This document shows positions 46,430 through 59,097 of a DNA stretch of 64,000 nt, piece after piece; within the stretch, counting starts at the first letter, position 1; each line of letters begins with the position of its first letter. Location: contig JACGCM010000669.1 in NCBI GenBank assembly GCA_014058105.1, forward strand, positions 1,302,001 through 1,366,000, given 5' to 3'. Origin of the DNA: Kingdonia uniflora (Eukaryota > Streptophyta > Magnoliopsida > Ranunculales > Circaeasteraceae). The notes beneath the pieces were generated by a model. The model did not search any database, was not told where the DNA came from, and saw nothing but the letters and a program-made list of their open reading frames with translations. The position numbers were made by a program, and so were the translations under genes.

Positions 46430-49400
46430 ATGAGTGTGGAAAGGTTAGTAAAAGATATGGAAACAGGAGAGACAAATATGTTAAAATATGAGGGGAGGGG
46501 TAATGATGGAAAGTCTATTTTATTGAAAAGGTACAGGACGTCTGACATGAATAGTGGAAAGGATGCCTTGGTTCCAAAACCAAGGACGGGTCGTACGAAG
46601 CGCAATAACTGCCAGCCGCTAGAGAGAAAAAATATAAATAGTGCTTCTTCCTCATCATTCAAATGTTTTTCTACTTTTGAAAATTTAGAGAGCACTGAGA
46701 GAGAGGCACGAAAAAATTTCTGAGGACCTGGTAATATCTTATCTGAGGGTGATCAACAGTTGAAGAGAGTGGAATACGTTAGATCACGCAGGTGACTATA
46801 CAGCAGTGTCGTGAGAGAAGGGTTTGGTGCTACTGCAGATTCTCATTCGGATTCTGAAGGTTAGTAGAGACGTACGCAGTATATATGTATTTGTGCAAAT
46901 CATTTTTGTAGCAAATCTTAACCACAGTTATACATGGCAATTTTTTTTTGTAATTTTGACATAGACACGTAATATATAAAAGATATGTTATATGTTGATA
47001 TGATCGATTTGTATGAAATAATAATAGATACTTGAACCTGCATGTAGGTCGAGCGTGAGAGGCAGTCGTGTAGGGTTAAAAACTTGCCTGTAGAAATTGT
47101 AGTTGAAATAGATAGTTTAGCTATTGCCGAGGTATTGACCTCTGGTCAGACGATTAAGTCTAATAATGAGGTTGAAGTAGGGTTAAAACCATTTCTAGGC
47201 TTTCCTGGTCAATTGGTGTCCTATCCTCCTGGTTCAGATGCATTTAGAGAATTCTATAAAGCCAAGGCTACTGTAGGAGGGGCATGGGGTAATTGTATAG
47301 ATTATGCCAGTAGGCAGTTTAAGGGTTGCACGGTACCGACTGGGGAAGAATATTTTTATTTACTGGCGGATTTAGAGGTGGAAAAATGTTATAGTGGCAT
47401 AGATGAATTAATCTTGTTAGAGTATTTTGATGGGGATATTTGTAGCAACCTGAAGAAGGTTTTCTGTGTTACTTGTCTCAATTAGAGTACAGACTAAGTC
47501 TTCCCCTTACCAACTTGGCGAAGGGGATTATGAATGCAATAGGGTCATGTCCCGTTCAATTGAACGAGAACATGTGGGAGGTAATTAGTGTTTGTGACCA
47601 CCTGAACAAAAGGTTGGAGAATGAGGGGAAGGCTATGTGGATATTTCCTGAGGATGTGTTGTAATTTTATGGGGTAAAGAATTATCACGCTAGTGGTGGG
47701 GCATACTTCTGTGTGAGCGTAACTCAGCCTCGCTTCTTCGATCTGAATTCAGCAGGTTGAGCCTGGAATGATAACTTCATATGGGTGAAGGGTAATTGCC
47801 TTCAAAGAAATAACGAAGAACCTTTGGACCTTTAGTTTAGAACTGTGAAACAAAGTAAGTATGACCTTGCATAGATAATATTACTGATGTGTTTGAACTT
47901 ATGCCTATAGTTGCTGATAAAAATGATATGTATGGCAGGTGTGAAGTCCCATGTAGAGGGGAAAGAGTCACTGTTGGACGAAGTTGCGGAGGAGGAGACT
48001 AACCTTGAAGTTGTGTTAGAAGGACTCGGGATTAGTAGAAAGATGAGGATAGATAGCAGGTCGAAGAAGGTTAAAAAGGCTCAATCGACCAGGTTGATGG
48101 CGGGTATTGGCGAAGGGAAGAGGCAAGGAACTGGCAGGGAAGGCCAAACCAAGTTAGGCAAGGCCCCTGGAATAGATAGGTCGGTTAAGCCAAAAGCCAA
48201 TACGTCGAGCACAATAGCTCAAAAATATTTGAAAAAGCGAATATTAAAAACTCCGTCGGCCTCTGGTACCACTGGAAGTGGTGAGGTTGCTAAAGAAAAA
48301 AGGAGAAGGGTCGAACCTTCTGAGAAATCGGGGAACAAGGTCGTCAAAGAGAGATCGGCCATGGTGGACGACCTCAAAGAGGTTGAGGAGAGAGCTAGAT
48401 TGGCAGTCCTTCATGGTGAGGAAGATATGAGCAAGATGGTGAGTCTATACTGATTATGCGAAAAAGATTATGGATTATGATTCGAGCTGATGTTGAGGTT
48501 GATTTTTGTTCTGCAGGTTTCTCGGCTGGTGAAGGGGATCTGGCTTGGAGTTGAGGAAAACAAGTCCAAGCTAATAAGGATAAAAATCGAGCTTGAGAAA
48601 AAGTTAGCACGAGCTAAAGTTGATGTCATTAAGAAAGCCAAGCAGCTGGAGGCTCTGAAGGCTTCCCATACCGTGGTAATTGGTCAGCTACAGGTGAAGG
48701 CGAGGGCCAATTTAGAGGAGATGGCGGAGGAGCGCGATAGGCTGGGACGCCACCTGATATAAAAGGGATACTCCGAGGAGGAGGTGCATGCCATTAAGAT
48801 GGACACCTACATTGAGGAGGAAGATAATGAAGGGATGGGGAGGTCATAGTGGGAGTAGTTGACGAGTTAGACGGTGTCTCTCGTCAGACAGTATTGGATA
48901 ACAATGGGGACGATAACCAACTCCCGGAGGGCGAGCACGAGAAGGTAGGATAGAGAAATGATTTGTTTTTGTATGAAAATTTTGGATGGGTGCTATAAAC
49001 TATTGGATTATGTACATTGAATAGACTCTTAGGCTAAGTTTTTTTTGTAACCTTCTTGTAGGCACTTAGAGAAATGAGTCCCAGGATAAAAGTCCTAGAG
49101 ACTGAGCTTGCCAGGGAGAAAGAGATTCCACATCTTCATTTTCTTTGTAAGCGGAGCTGCAGGTTAGATTAAAAAAGTCCTTTTGGCCTGTGTGTTATAT
49201 CGACATAAAGCTACATAGTAAATAGGATGCAGGTGTAGGCCGCAAATTTTTCTATTAGCTTTAGTAAAATTTTACTAATATAGTGCATAGAAAAATTCAA
49301 CGCTCTTTATGCAAAGTAGTATATCGAAAGTATGCACCTTAGACTTCGCAATAAACCTCATAGAGCGTTTACCTGATAATGTATCCGAACCATTAGTCTA

Positions 49401-50809
49401 GAAGTATTTGCAAACCGCAGATGTTAGAAATCATATATAAGTTTGGAAATGAAATATAGATGCACATTGATTGAGTTCTGGATCAAACTGTATTAAAAAA
49501 TTTATATCATACAGATCGAAATGGATTCAGCTCGCTCGCGTATGGATGATATACTCCAATGTAACCGGGAATTTGTAGAGGAGTTGGATAGGATGAGGGA
49601 GGCGAATGAGAATAGAGAAGATCAACATGTAAAGGTGCATTTTAAACTTGTGAAGGTAACCCAGCCTGCTTCCGACCTTATTCACATGGTCGAAGAAAAA
49701 GATACCAAAATAGCCAAGGGGCTGAAAGAGCTGGCAGAGATCAAAGAACATGCCGCAAAGCTCCAAAGTCGGGTTGACACATTGATGGTTAAGGGTAAGC
49801 AGGCTGAAATGGCTCAGTACCATATTCAGGAGCTAGAAAGATTGAAAGAACAATTTTGATCTGATCTTCAGAACTGTATAAAGAAGATGGAGCGACTGAA
49901 ACAAAAAATTGTTGAAAAAGGCAACGACCTGAGAGTAGCTTGAGAAAATCTATCAGCTTCGGAAGCCGCGGCTGAATACTTACATATAGCTCTACCTGCC
50001 AAGGATATGGAGTTTTGGGAAATACAACCAAGGTATAATAATTTAAATGAGAGGGTGGCATGATTAAAGGTTGAACTGGCACAAGCCAGCATATGTGCCA
50101 AGAAAGCAAAGGCTGGAGAGCACTCGAGGGGGAGTAAGAAGGGTGTTTAAGTTCCTCTAGTCTGAGAGGATGTGGTGAGTTTATCAGGACGAATTAGAGA
50201 GCTGGAAGGTGACGTAGCTCAAAGTTAGGCGCATGTGCAGAATGGTAATGTAAGCTTAAGGGAATGCCAGCAGAAGTTGGATACTGCTCTTACAAGGGAG
50301 GAGGTTCTGGAAGGGGAAGTCAAGGCAAAAGAAATGGCAATGAAGAGGAAAGAAGAATTATTAAAGGATATTTCTGCTAGGGAAGAGTTGAATGCAAAAA
50401 TTAAGAGACTTTGAACCCAGGTAGTGGACCTGGAGGCTATGAACCTGGCTGAACCAGCTAAATATATAAAAAAAAGTTGGAAGAGAATGTAGTACATGGT
50501 GCTAAAGTCAATATGGAAATGATTCATCAAAAGAATTTGTATGCTAGATTAGAGCTATGCCTTAAGAAGGTGAGAGAAAAATTTGTAAGGATAGTCGTAC
50601 CTGACGTGTCACGCTCAGACCTTCTAAAGGCGATAGCTGCGTATTTTCTAGAAGACGTAAAAAGACTTGAGTTAGAACGATATACCTTGTTCAAAAGTCT
50701 GTCAGATAAGGGATGCATCAGCGGAGTTAACATAGATCGAGGGAACTACATGGCCTCCATGGAAACCAATTTGGGCCCTCGACCTCATGACCTGATAGAG
50801 ATGCAGTAG
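46430..50809 (+). pseudogene. Antisense unit 3 of element B: best-preserved coiled-coil extra ORF
   Basis: Inferred exons: 46430-46859, 47048-47854, 47939-48438, 48517-48944, 49062-49162 and 49515-50809. Donors GTTAGT, GTAAGT, GTGAGT, GTAGGA, GTTAGA; acceptors all AG. Exon 2 gives the globular domain (GQLVSYPPGSDAFREFYKA, GGAWGNC, EEYFYLLADLEVEK, then after a one-base frameshift near 47455 LEYRLSLPLTNLAKG). Exon 3 carries EKRRRVEPS, a nuclear-signal-like stretch. Exon 4 onward is Glu/Lys-rich coiled coil, ending in the conserved LEDVKRLELERYTLF and LSDKGC blocks. Remaining stops include 49857 and 50061, both shared with A. The C-terminus is cut about 20 residues short by the insertion at 50811. 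Confidence 0.75.
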
Positions 50810-50810
50810 A

Positions 50811-51625
50811 CTACTCGTAGCCTTTGAACAAACAGCCAAAGCCCACTTCATAGCCTACTCGAATATATCGAAGTCTTCTCAACCCCTAAACAAGACTCCT
50901 CAGAGATCCCCCTGGGATGAACCTTCGACACGGACAGAACTTTGAGAATGGATCAGTACATCGCGGCAGACATCCTTCGACCATATCTACATACGGTCAA
51001 AGTATGATAAGACAGACAGCCAATTCACCGGACAGAACTTTGAGAATGAATTAACGTCCCAGCAGTAGATATCCTTCGAACTCACTATCACGCAGTCAAA
51101 GCAAGATAAGACAGACAACTACCACATCAGATAAAACAGCGCATTGATTGGCCTGTGCATCTACAGTGACAAGCCCAACCATTGCGCCGTTCAGAGCCAT
51201 CATCAATAAATGCAGCAGTAACAGTACCGACAAGACCGGCGTTCGTCACTCGCCGGGATTTTCTGACAACATAATCATGTAAACCGGACCCACGCCTGGT
51301 GACTCAGCTCCCTATGCTTCTATAAATAGAGGAGAGAGGAAACCAGAAGGGGATCAGAAAAATCTCCTCCGGCCTTTGCATCTTTCCCTTCGACCACCCA
51401 CAAAACTTTTACTCAAGCCCTCTAATTTACTCTTTAGTAATATAATTTGTCTTAAAAATCCTCATCAAAAGTCGTAGAGAGTCACATTCTGGCCTCTACA
51501 CAAGTATTTGCCTTTAGTTTTATCTTATCATTGGCCAATTGCTTGTTCCCTTTGATTGAGGATTGAGTTGACTTTGTAAGGACCGACTCCCTGTCTGAAT
51601 GGAGTTACTTCCCTACAAGAGAGGG
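50811..51625. mobile_element. 815-bp insertion in element B, possible solo LTR
   Basis: Absent from A, where flanking sequence is continuous. Bounded by GTAGA at 50806-50810 and 51626-51630. The interior has a TATA box (CTATAAATAGAGG, about 51320), GC content above its surroundings, and an imperfect direct repeat of about 105 bp (CGGACAGAACTTTGAGAATG at about 50932 and 51038). The ends are not TG...CA, so the class is uncertain; solo LTR of another family is the leading guess. Confidence 0.6.
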
Positions 51626-51659
51626 GTAGAGTTCTTGTAATCTGTGAACTGAATGTTTG

Positions 51660-52290
51660 ACTTCTTGTTGTAGGGGGAAGCACGACTGACATCCCATCAG
51701 CAGAAAAGAATTCCTTGCAATATGAATTTAACCGGTAAAATAAATAGTATCTGTCACAGATACATTAAAATAGATGAAAACTAGTATGATCTTTACCTTA
51801 TCTTTGTGTCTTGTGGGGTATTTGATATAAAACAAGTTTTTACACTTGTTTCAATTGCAGAAATGGGTTGAGCTAAGCCAAGTTAAAACTTGATTCAACT
51901 ATAGAAATATTGCAAACATATTGAAATATATGAAGGCTAGTATTACATTTGCCTTATCTTATGTCTGGTGGGGTCTTTGATATGAAACAAGTTTTAATAC
52001 TTGCTACAATCGCAGATATTTAGTAGAGTCAGTCGAGCCAAGTGTTATCCTTGATCTATCTGTTATAAATGACCCAAATAAGTTGAAAAAGATAAAGACT
52101 AGTATTACATTTGCCTTATCTCTTGTTTGGTAGAGTCTTTGATAAGAAACAAGTTTTTGCACTTGCTACAATCGCAGAGATTTAGTAGAGTTAGCCAAAC
52201 CAAGTGTTATCATTGATCTAGCCGTTATAAATGACCCAAACAAGCTTAAAAAGTTAAAGACTAGTATTACATTTGCGTTATCTCTTGTGA
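51660..52290. repeat. Tandem array of about 160-bp units (element B)
   Basis: CTAGTAT landmarks at about 51782, 51938, 52108 and 52261; same family as the array of A but about four copies. The last unit runs straight into integrase sequence at about 52290, with the end of pol deleted. Confidence 0.85.
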
Positions 52291-53560
52291 CATTCCTTCT
52301 CCTATCATGAGATAATATGATCTCAGGCCTGAGAGACCTATGAAAATGAATGGACCCTCCTAATTGTCAGCTAATTTTCTTGCATGAGGCTTTGCGATGT
52401 TGAGGAATTTCTCTGAGGATGAGATCCTTGATTTGGAAGTCACAGCTTCTGACTCGGTTGTTGTACGATCTAGCAAGCATATGATGATACCGACCTAGGT
52501 TAGCGATGACGCATTCACTGGTTTCATCTATCATATTAAGGTTGCAAACCAACTCAAACTCATTTTCCTTGTCAGTTAGCTCATAGTCACGAATTGGATG
52601 ATGATATTCAAAAGAAATGGCGGCCTCAGTGCCATAAGAAAGGAGGAATGGGGTACACCCAGTTAAATGTCGGGGAGTGGTACGATAAGCCCATAGAACA
52701 TAAGGTAGCTCGTGAACCCAATTCCTTTTTTTCTGTGAGTGAAGCCTTTTTTGAGTCCATTCACGATGGTTTTGTTGTTAATTTCGTCTTGGCCATTGCC
52801 TTAAGGATAGTAAGGATTGGATGGTGAGTTGATGATATTATGGTGGTTTAAAAAGTTTAAGACTTTCTCTCCTACAAATTAGGGCCCATTATCGATACGA
52901 ATTAGGTGGGGGCACCCAAACCGAGTGATTATGTGGTTCATGATAAAAGAGATAACCTCCTCTTCTCTAGTTTGACATAATGGAACTGCCTCTACCCAAT
53001 CTATAAAATAATCGGTAGCTACGAGTAGGTGGCGACGGTTACCTGGGGAGTTAGGGAATTCGTGGATGAGATCTAGTACCCATCTTTTGAATGGCCAGAA
53101 AACCTTGCTTGCATGGAGCTCAAGCGCAGGGGCACGTATCATGTGTCCATGTCTTTGGCAGGTATCGTATCTGAAGGAGTACTCCTCTGCTTGCTTGTGA
53201 ATGTCGGGCTAAAATACTCCTTGTGTGATTGCTCTATTTGCTAGTGATCGACCTACGGCATGGGAGCTACAAGTCCCTTCATGTAATTTACAGAGCAATT
53301 CATCCGCTTTTGATTTGGAGAGGCACTAAAGGTAAGGCCCAGTGACAGAAAGGCTGTGTAGCACACCATTTTGATTAGTATAAAACTTTGAGTTGTTGAT
53401 CAGCTGTCGGTGCTCGTTTGGATCTACTGGAAGTGGTCCGCTGTAATTGTTGTCGATACTGAGGTAGACTAAGAAAGGCTTTCGCTAATCGTCATCTCCA
53501 CCTTTATTGCCTCCAGTATTGATTGCACACACAAAAATACTATTAATACTGGGGGTTGAA
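52291..53560 (-). pseudogene. Integrase of element B, C-terminus deleted
   Basis: Core motifs WVLDLIHEF (first Asp), LIRIDNGP (second Asp) and GNGQDEINNKT (Glu) keep the full DDE triad, unlike A and D. Zinc-binding region damaged by stops. The C-terminal tail seen in A (NPWNTRRLKQYY) is missing because of the deletion at about 52290. Confidence 0.85.
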
Positions 53561-54060
53561 ATGATTTTGATCTAGAGATATCGAGCTTCTGTACCCAAGA
53601 CCCCGGCTAGATATGCTAAGGAATTGGTGTGTCTGTTCTCACCTCGAGGAAGATAATCGAGAGTTGCTTTCGCAAACTTTCTCATCCTATCTGCAACAAG
53701 GGCTGCGTATTTGATCATCTTTCTGTTCTTCTTGTATTACTCTGAGTAGTAGTAGACGATGAGTAATAAATCTGTGTAAACCGGGACTTCGGGGACAACG
53801 AGCTCAAGAGCGAGGTTGAGTCCATGAATGAGAACTTCATACTCGGTAACATTATTTGAGGCCTCAAAATCCAAGCGGATTGATTTCTTGATTTTGTCAT
53901 TGGATGGGGAAATTAAAGCGATTCTGATTCCTGACCCTGCGGGTCCTGCTGATCTATCTGTGACCTGATGTAGTGATCTATTTATCTCGATTATCGAATG
54001 GCTTGGGGGGTTGATCCTCAGATGTTTCTTCTATAAAATCAGGGTCGTACTCCTCTCACT
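53561..54060 (-). pseudogene. Archaeal-type RNase H of element B
   Basis: Blocks SAGPAGSGIRIALISPSNDKIKKSI, then FEASNNVTEYE, then LPRGENRHTNSLAYLAGVLGTEARYL are readable across frames. About 20 bases of the TDGSAGP region differ from A by a small deletion. Confidence 0.65.
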
Positions 54061-55385
54061 CGGGATCTTCCACTGAAAAATCTGCGAGAAAATCGATAAT
54101 GGTCTGACCTTTTTCAAACTTTATATCATGTTCTTCCAAAGTAACTGACCACTGTTACACTCTTATCAATTTTTCTTTCTTGGATAGGACTTCCCGAAGT
54201 GGGTAGTTTGTCATGACTTTGACTGAATGAGCTTGGAAGTACTGCTTGAGTTTCTGTGAAGTGTAAACAAGAGTGAGAAGAAGTTTCTCAATTTTAGAGT
54301 ACCTTGTTTCTGCTGGTGTGAGGGTCTTACTGATGAAGAAGACTGGTTTCTCTATTTTCCCTTCCAGGTGAATAAGAACTGAGCTGAGGGAAGTATCTGT
54401 GACTACTAGGTAGATAATTAGTTCCTCATTATCTACTGGGGTGCTCATTATGGGAGACCTCCCCAAATAGGTTTTAAGATCCTAAAAAGTTACTTCGCAT
54501 TCTGGTGTCCATATAACTTCTATAATTGGCTGAACCTTTCCCCATTTGGTATAACCACGGACTAATAAAAATAGCCAACGACAGCGGTATGAAGATTTAA
54601 AAACAAAACGGTTGATCGCGACAATTTTGCCGAAAAGTTTCTGAACATCTTTTATTATTTTTGGAGAAGGCATGTTAAGGAGAGCCCGAATCTGATCTGG
54701 ATCGGCCTCAATCTCCTTCTTGCTGATAAGGTGACCGAAAAATCAACCAGAATGGACCCCGAATTGACATTTATCAGGTTTGAGACGTATCCTGTAAGAT
54801 CGAAGAATGTTGAATATAGTGTTGAGATCTGAGATGTGATTGGCTGACTGTACGCTCTTGCACAAGAGATCGTCGATGTAGACTTCAACAACTTTCCCTA
54901 GATGTGCCTTAAACATAGTAGTCATCAACCATTGATATGTAGCACTTGTGTTTTTGAGTCCGAAGGGCATGATTTGTAGCAATAAAGACCTCTTTCAGTG
55001 ATGAAAGTTATCCTTTCTTGATCTTCTTCCAGAAGTAGAATCTGATTGTACCCTGAAGCAGCATCCTTCAGAGATAGGAGATCATGGCCGACTGTAGAAT
55101 CGAGGATATGATGAATGTTAGGATGAGGGAAGTTGTCATTTGAAGTATGTTTGTTTAGATCGGTAAAATCTACGCAAACTCAGACTTTTCCGTTCTTTTT
55201 CGGCACAGCGACAATATTAGATATCCAATCAAGATAATTTGGCTTCTTAAATGAATCCCACCTTGATCAATTTCTTGATCTTGGTATTAACATCATCTCG
55301 AAGACGAGGTGATAGACGTCGTTATTTCTGTTTGACCACTGTGGTATTGATATTTATGGCAAACTTGTGACATTCCTTGATCGGA
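54061..55385 (-). pseudogene. RT and RNase H of element B, downstream duplicate
   Basis: Second copy of RT-RNase H. The catalytic box VYIDDLL is intact (YIDD at 54868-54879). It includes YLGRSPIMSTPVDNEEL and a complete RNase H tail with AHSVKVMTNYPLREVLSKKEK. The 5' part of this RT copy (55000-55350) is frameshifted. Confidence 0.85.
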
Positions 55386-56600
55386 TCGACCCTAGTGGCA
55401 TCGTCTGTAGGAAAGGTAATGGATAGTACTTCCCAAAGTGTGTAAACAAGAGTGAGAAGAAGTTTATCAATTTTAGAATACCCCATTTCCGCTGGTATGA
55501 GGGTCTTATAGATGAATATAATAGGTTTCCCTATTTTCCCTTTTAAGCGAATGAGAACTGAGCTGAGGGAAGTACCTGTGACTACTAGGTAAATAATCAG
55601 CTCCTCATTATCTACTTGGGTGCTCATTATGGGAGACCTCCCCAAATAGGTTTAAAGATCTTGAAAAACTACTTCGCATTCAAGTGTCCATATGACCTCT
55701 GCATTTGGCTGAACCTTTTCTCATTTGGTACAACCGTAGAGTAATAAGAACAGCCAACGATAGTGGCCTAAAGATTTAGAAGCGAAATGGTTGATCACGT
55801 CAATCTTGCCGGCAAGTTTTTGAATATCTTTTGTTATTTTTGGAGAAGGCATGTTGAGGAGAGCCCAAATCATATCTGGATCGGCCTCAATCCCCTTCTT
55901 GTTGATAAGGTAACCGTCAAATCTGCCAAAATGGATCTCGAATTGACATTTATCAGGGTTGAAATGCATCCTGTAAGATCAAAGAATGCAGAATATAGTA
56001 TTAAGATCTGAGATGTGATTGGCTGACTGTATGCTCATGCACAAGAGATCGTCGATGTAGACTTCAGCGACTTTCCCTAGATGTGCCTTGAACATAGTAG
56101 TTATCAACTGTTGATATGTAGTACCTGCATTTTTTAGTCTGAAAGTTATGACTTTGTAGCAATAAAGACCTCTTTCAGTGTTGAAAGTTATCTTTTCTTG
56201 ATCTTCTTCCAAAAGTAGAATCTAATTATACCCTAAAGCAACATCCATCATAGATAGAAGATTCTGGCCAGCTGTAGAATCGAGGATCTGATGAATGTTA
56301 GGAAGAGGGAAACTGTCCTTTAGAGTATGTTTGTTTAGTTCGGTAAAATCTATACAAACTCGGACTTTTTCGCTCTTTTTCGTTACAGCGACAATATTGG
56401 ACATCCAGTCAGGATAGTTGGCTTCTCGAATGAATCCCATCTTGATCAATTTCTCGATCTCGGTGTTAACTTCATCTCGAAGACGAGGTAATAGACGTCG
56501 TTGTTTCTGTTTAACCGTTGTGGCATTGATTTTTATGGTTAACTTGTGACATGTCTTGGTCGGATCAACCTCAGGCATCTCTTCGAAAGACCATGCAAAA
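55386..56600 (-). pseudogene. RT and truncated RNase H of element B, upstream duplicate
   Basis: First copy, with DEVNTEIEKLIKMGFIREA, SMMDVALGYN, YIDD intact at 56048-56059 and GRSPIMSTQVDNEEL. RNase H runs to YSKIDKLLLTLVYT and is then fused in frame near 55430 to LSITFPTDDATRVDPIKEC, the start of the next RT copy. Offset between copies is 1180 bases at the YIDD box. Confidence 0.85.
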
Positions 56601-57640
56601 ATGTCTCAATTGAGCTATAAGAACTGAATAAAATCATATTTTCCCTATTAACCCAGCTTTGTACCAATGAAAGTACCTCGGCCAGGTCCATCGAGATTGA
56701 TGTATTCTGCGAGCTCCTCTATGGAGATTGATCGTTGAGGTGATCAACTTCCTATAATTGCTATGCAGCCAATCTGTCGGAGGTATCTAAAATGGCAGAG
56801 ACGGTATTTTCACAAGCTTGAGAGAGCTTCTGACTACCTCTGATCTCATAAATACAATTGTCGTATTTGAATTGGAGTGCCTGATGATATGTGGAAGTGA
56901 TTGCTTCCATATTGTGAATCCAGCAGTGGCCCATAATCCTGAGATAACGAGATTTGGCATTAATGACATAAAATACGACGTCGATGGTAGCTGGTCTGCG
57001 ATAATAGGTAAGGTGATCTTTCCTACTCGTTCTTCCCTGGAACCATTGAACCCACTGATATCGGTGTCGCTTTGAATAACTTGGGCAGCCAATCTCATCT
57101 GGTCGATTGTACTTCGAAATAGAATCTCAATACCACTTCCAGTATCGATCATCATTGGGTCCATGACAAACTTCCTCATTTTCGGCATTATTACTAATGC
57201 ATCATGATGTGGAAATTTGACATGGCTGGTATTGATCATCATTTTTAGTGATTGCTCGACTCAGGGAGAAGCTTAACTTCTTTGTCTTAAGGTGTGAGAT
57301 TGCAGTATTCAGATAGTCTTCTGCATTTTAATCTGTTAGAATTGGTAATCTGATTGATTTCGATTATGTTGTTGTGGTGCATATGGTAAAAGTGTTTTTC
57401 CTCAGCTTGATCATTGACCTGAATAACTTTAAGCTGCTTCTTATAGCTACCATCCTTGTACGAATTTAGATCGACAATGTACTCGAGCATCCGTCCCTCT
57501 TTAAAAATGTACTTGAGCAACCTCTGTAGAGCATAGAAATTGTTAGTAGTATGATGATTTACCTTATGATGTAGGCAATATGGTCGACTATCATTTGGTT
57601 CCAGCGGTTGAGAGACACGGTAGAGTGGATCCTTCAATAA
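56601..57640 (-). pseudogene. Protease, linker and zinc knuckle of element B
   Basis: MMIDTGSGIEILFRST keeps a consensus aspartic protease site (D-T-G). The knuckle YCLHHKVNHHTTNNFYAL has lost its final Cys (Phe in its place). Confidence 0.75.
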
Positions 57641-59025
57641 TAATGGAAAAATTGTGGAGATTCGGACGTTTAATTTTGGGAGGATGGGTTTGCTTGGTAG
57701 ACCACCTCTCCGAGGGTAACCAGCATTTCCCTTGGTGCGCTTCTAATCTCCTTGTTCATCCTTAGATTTATTGGCTCGATCTGTAGATGAACCTTTGGTG
57801 GAGAGGACGAATTCAGTAGATTTCTATCGCTCGGGCATCATCCTCTCAAGATCAATATAACTGTTGACTTTGGTGATCATCTCTTCCAAGGTCACAGGTT
57901 TGCTAAGGAAGAGGCATTCTTTGGCCTTGCAGTTGAGCCAGAGAGCACTGATGAAAGTAGTAACAGCTAGTTTCTGATCGAGGTTATCCACTTTTTGCGC
58001 GAGCACCATACATTTCTTTTAGAAATCTTCAAGCTTATCTTAATGCGACTGCTTAAGACCGATAAGGGAATACAAGTTCTCTTCTTTATCTCTGTTGTAA
58101 GCATACGTCTTGATGACCTACTTTTGCAGCTGATCAAATGTGTAGATGTAGTCTTCAGGGTGAGAGTGGAACCATCGGAGTGGTTCCTCTTGTAGACTTT
58201 TGGCGAACAGACAATAGAGGACGTGGTTGAGATTGGAGTACAACCCTAATGAATCACAGTATTGTTGAATGTTCTCCTTCGGGTCAGTACCTTTGTATTT
58301 ACAAAATTTAGGAGTATGGAAATCTTTTGGTATTCCCATATCGAATAGCTCCTTGGCAATCGGACTTCCTTGTATCTTTGTGATATCGCCAGTTGTACCC
58401 AGAACCTGTGCTTCGATCAACTCCTTAATCCGTTGGTCCATATGCTCTTTTGTGACGTAATGACGTATTGGTTGAATTGTTGGATGAGCTGGTTGTGGAT
58501 GATGAGTGTCCGTACCTTTACTTAGGCCATCTCGTGTTGGAACTTGATGTTGAGGTCGTCATTCTTCCTCATGGTGGAGGGAAATTCTATGACCTCGACT
58601 GACTTCGGGCTGAACTTTACCTCCCAAATGTATGGAAGGATATGGTTTGCGGTATAGATTCTTGGACATAGCTTTACTGGCGACTCCCCGAGGTCCCAAC
58701 CTTTACCTTGCAAAAATACGGGAGGTCTTCGAAAGTAGATCGTGACCTCTGGTTGGTAGAGTCTGCTGAGTATTTTTTACAGAACCTCTAGGGCAGTCTG
58801 CATTTTTGTCATCTAATCTTAATGTCTTTTGAACACTACCAAACGATATTTTCATTCAACATCAAGCTCTTTCACACGGAGCTCTCGATCCTTAGTTAAT
58901 TGAAGTTCATGCTCGGTGCATTTCTCCATTTCGGCATTGAGATTTTCCCATAACCCTGTGAGCTACCCCGGCTCCATGGATACTTCGAGCTGAGTTCCTA
59001 CAGCCGATCGTCTGAAAGTAACCAT
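57641..59025 (-). pseudogene. gag of element B
   Basis: ATG at 59025-59023 gives MVTFRRSAVGTQLEV. Contains the retrotransposon gag core around FCKYKGTDPKENIQQYCDSLG and EEPLRWFHSHPEDYIYTFDQLQK, then KVDNLDQKLAVTTFISAL. Stops include codon 58 (TGA, plus 58852-58854) and the TAG after DQLQK (plus 58118-58120), both at the same places as in A. Confidence 0.85.
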
Positions 59026-59077
59026 GATTAAAAGTTGCTGTGAAAGACTGCCTTAGGATATCGTGAAAATGCAATCT

Positions 59078-59095
59078 TTCCTACAGACGGTGCCA
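59078..59095 (-). other. Primer binding site of element B
   Basis: Minus strand TGGCACCGTCTGTAGGAA, two transitions from that of A. Confidence 0.7.
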
Positions 59096-59097
59096 AA

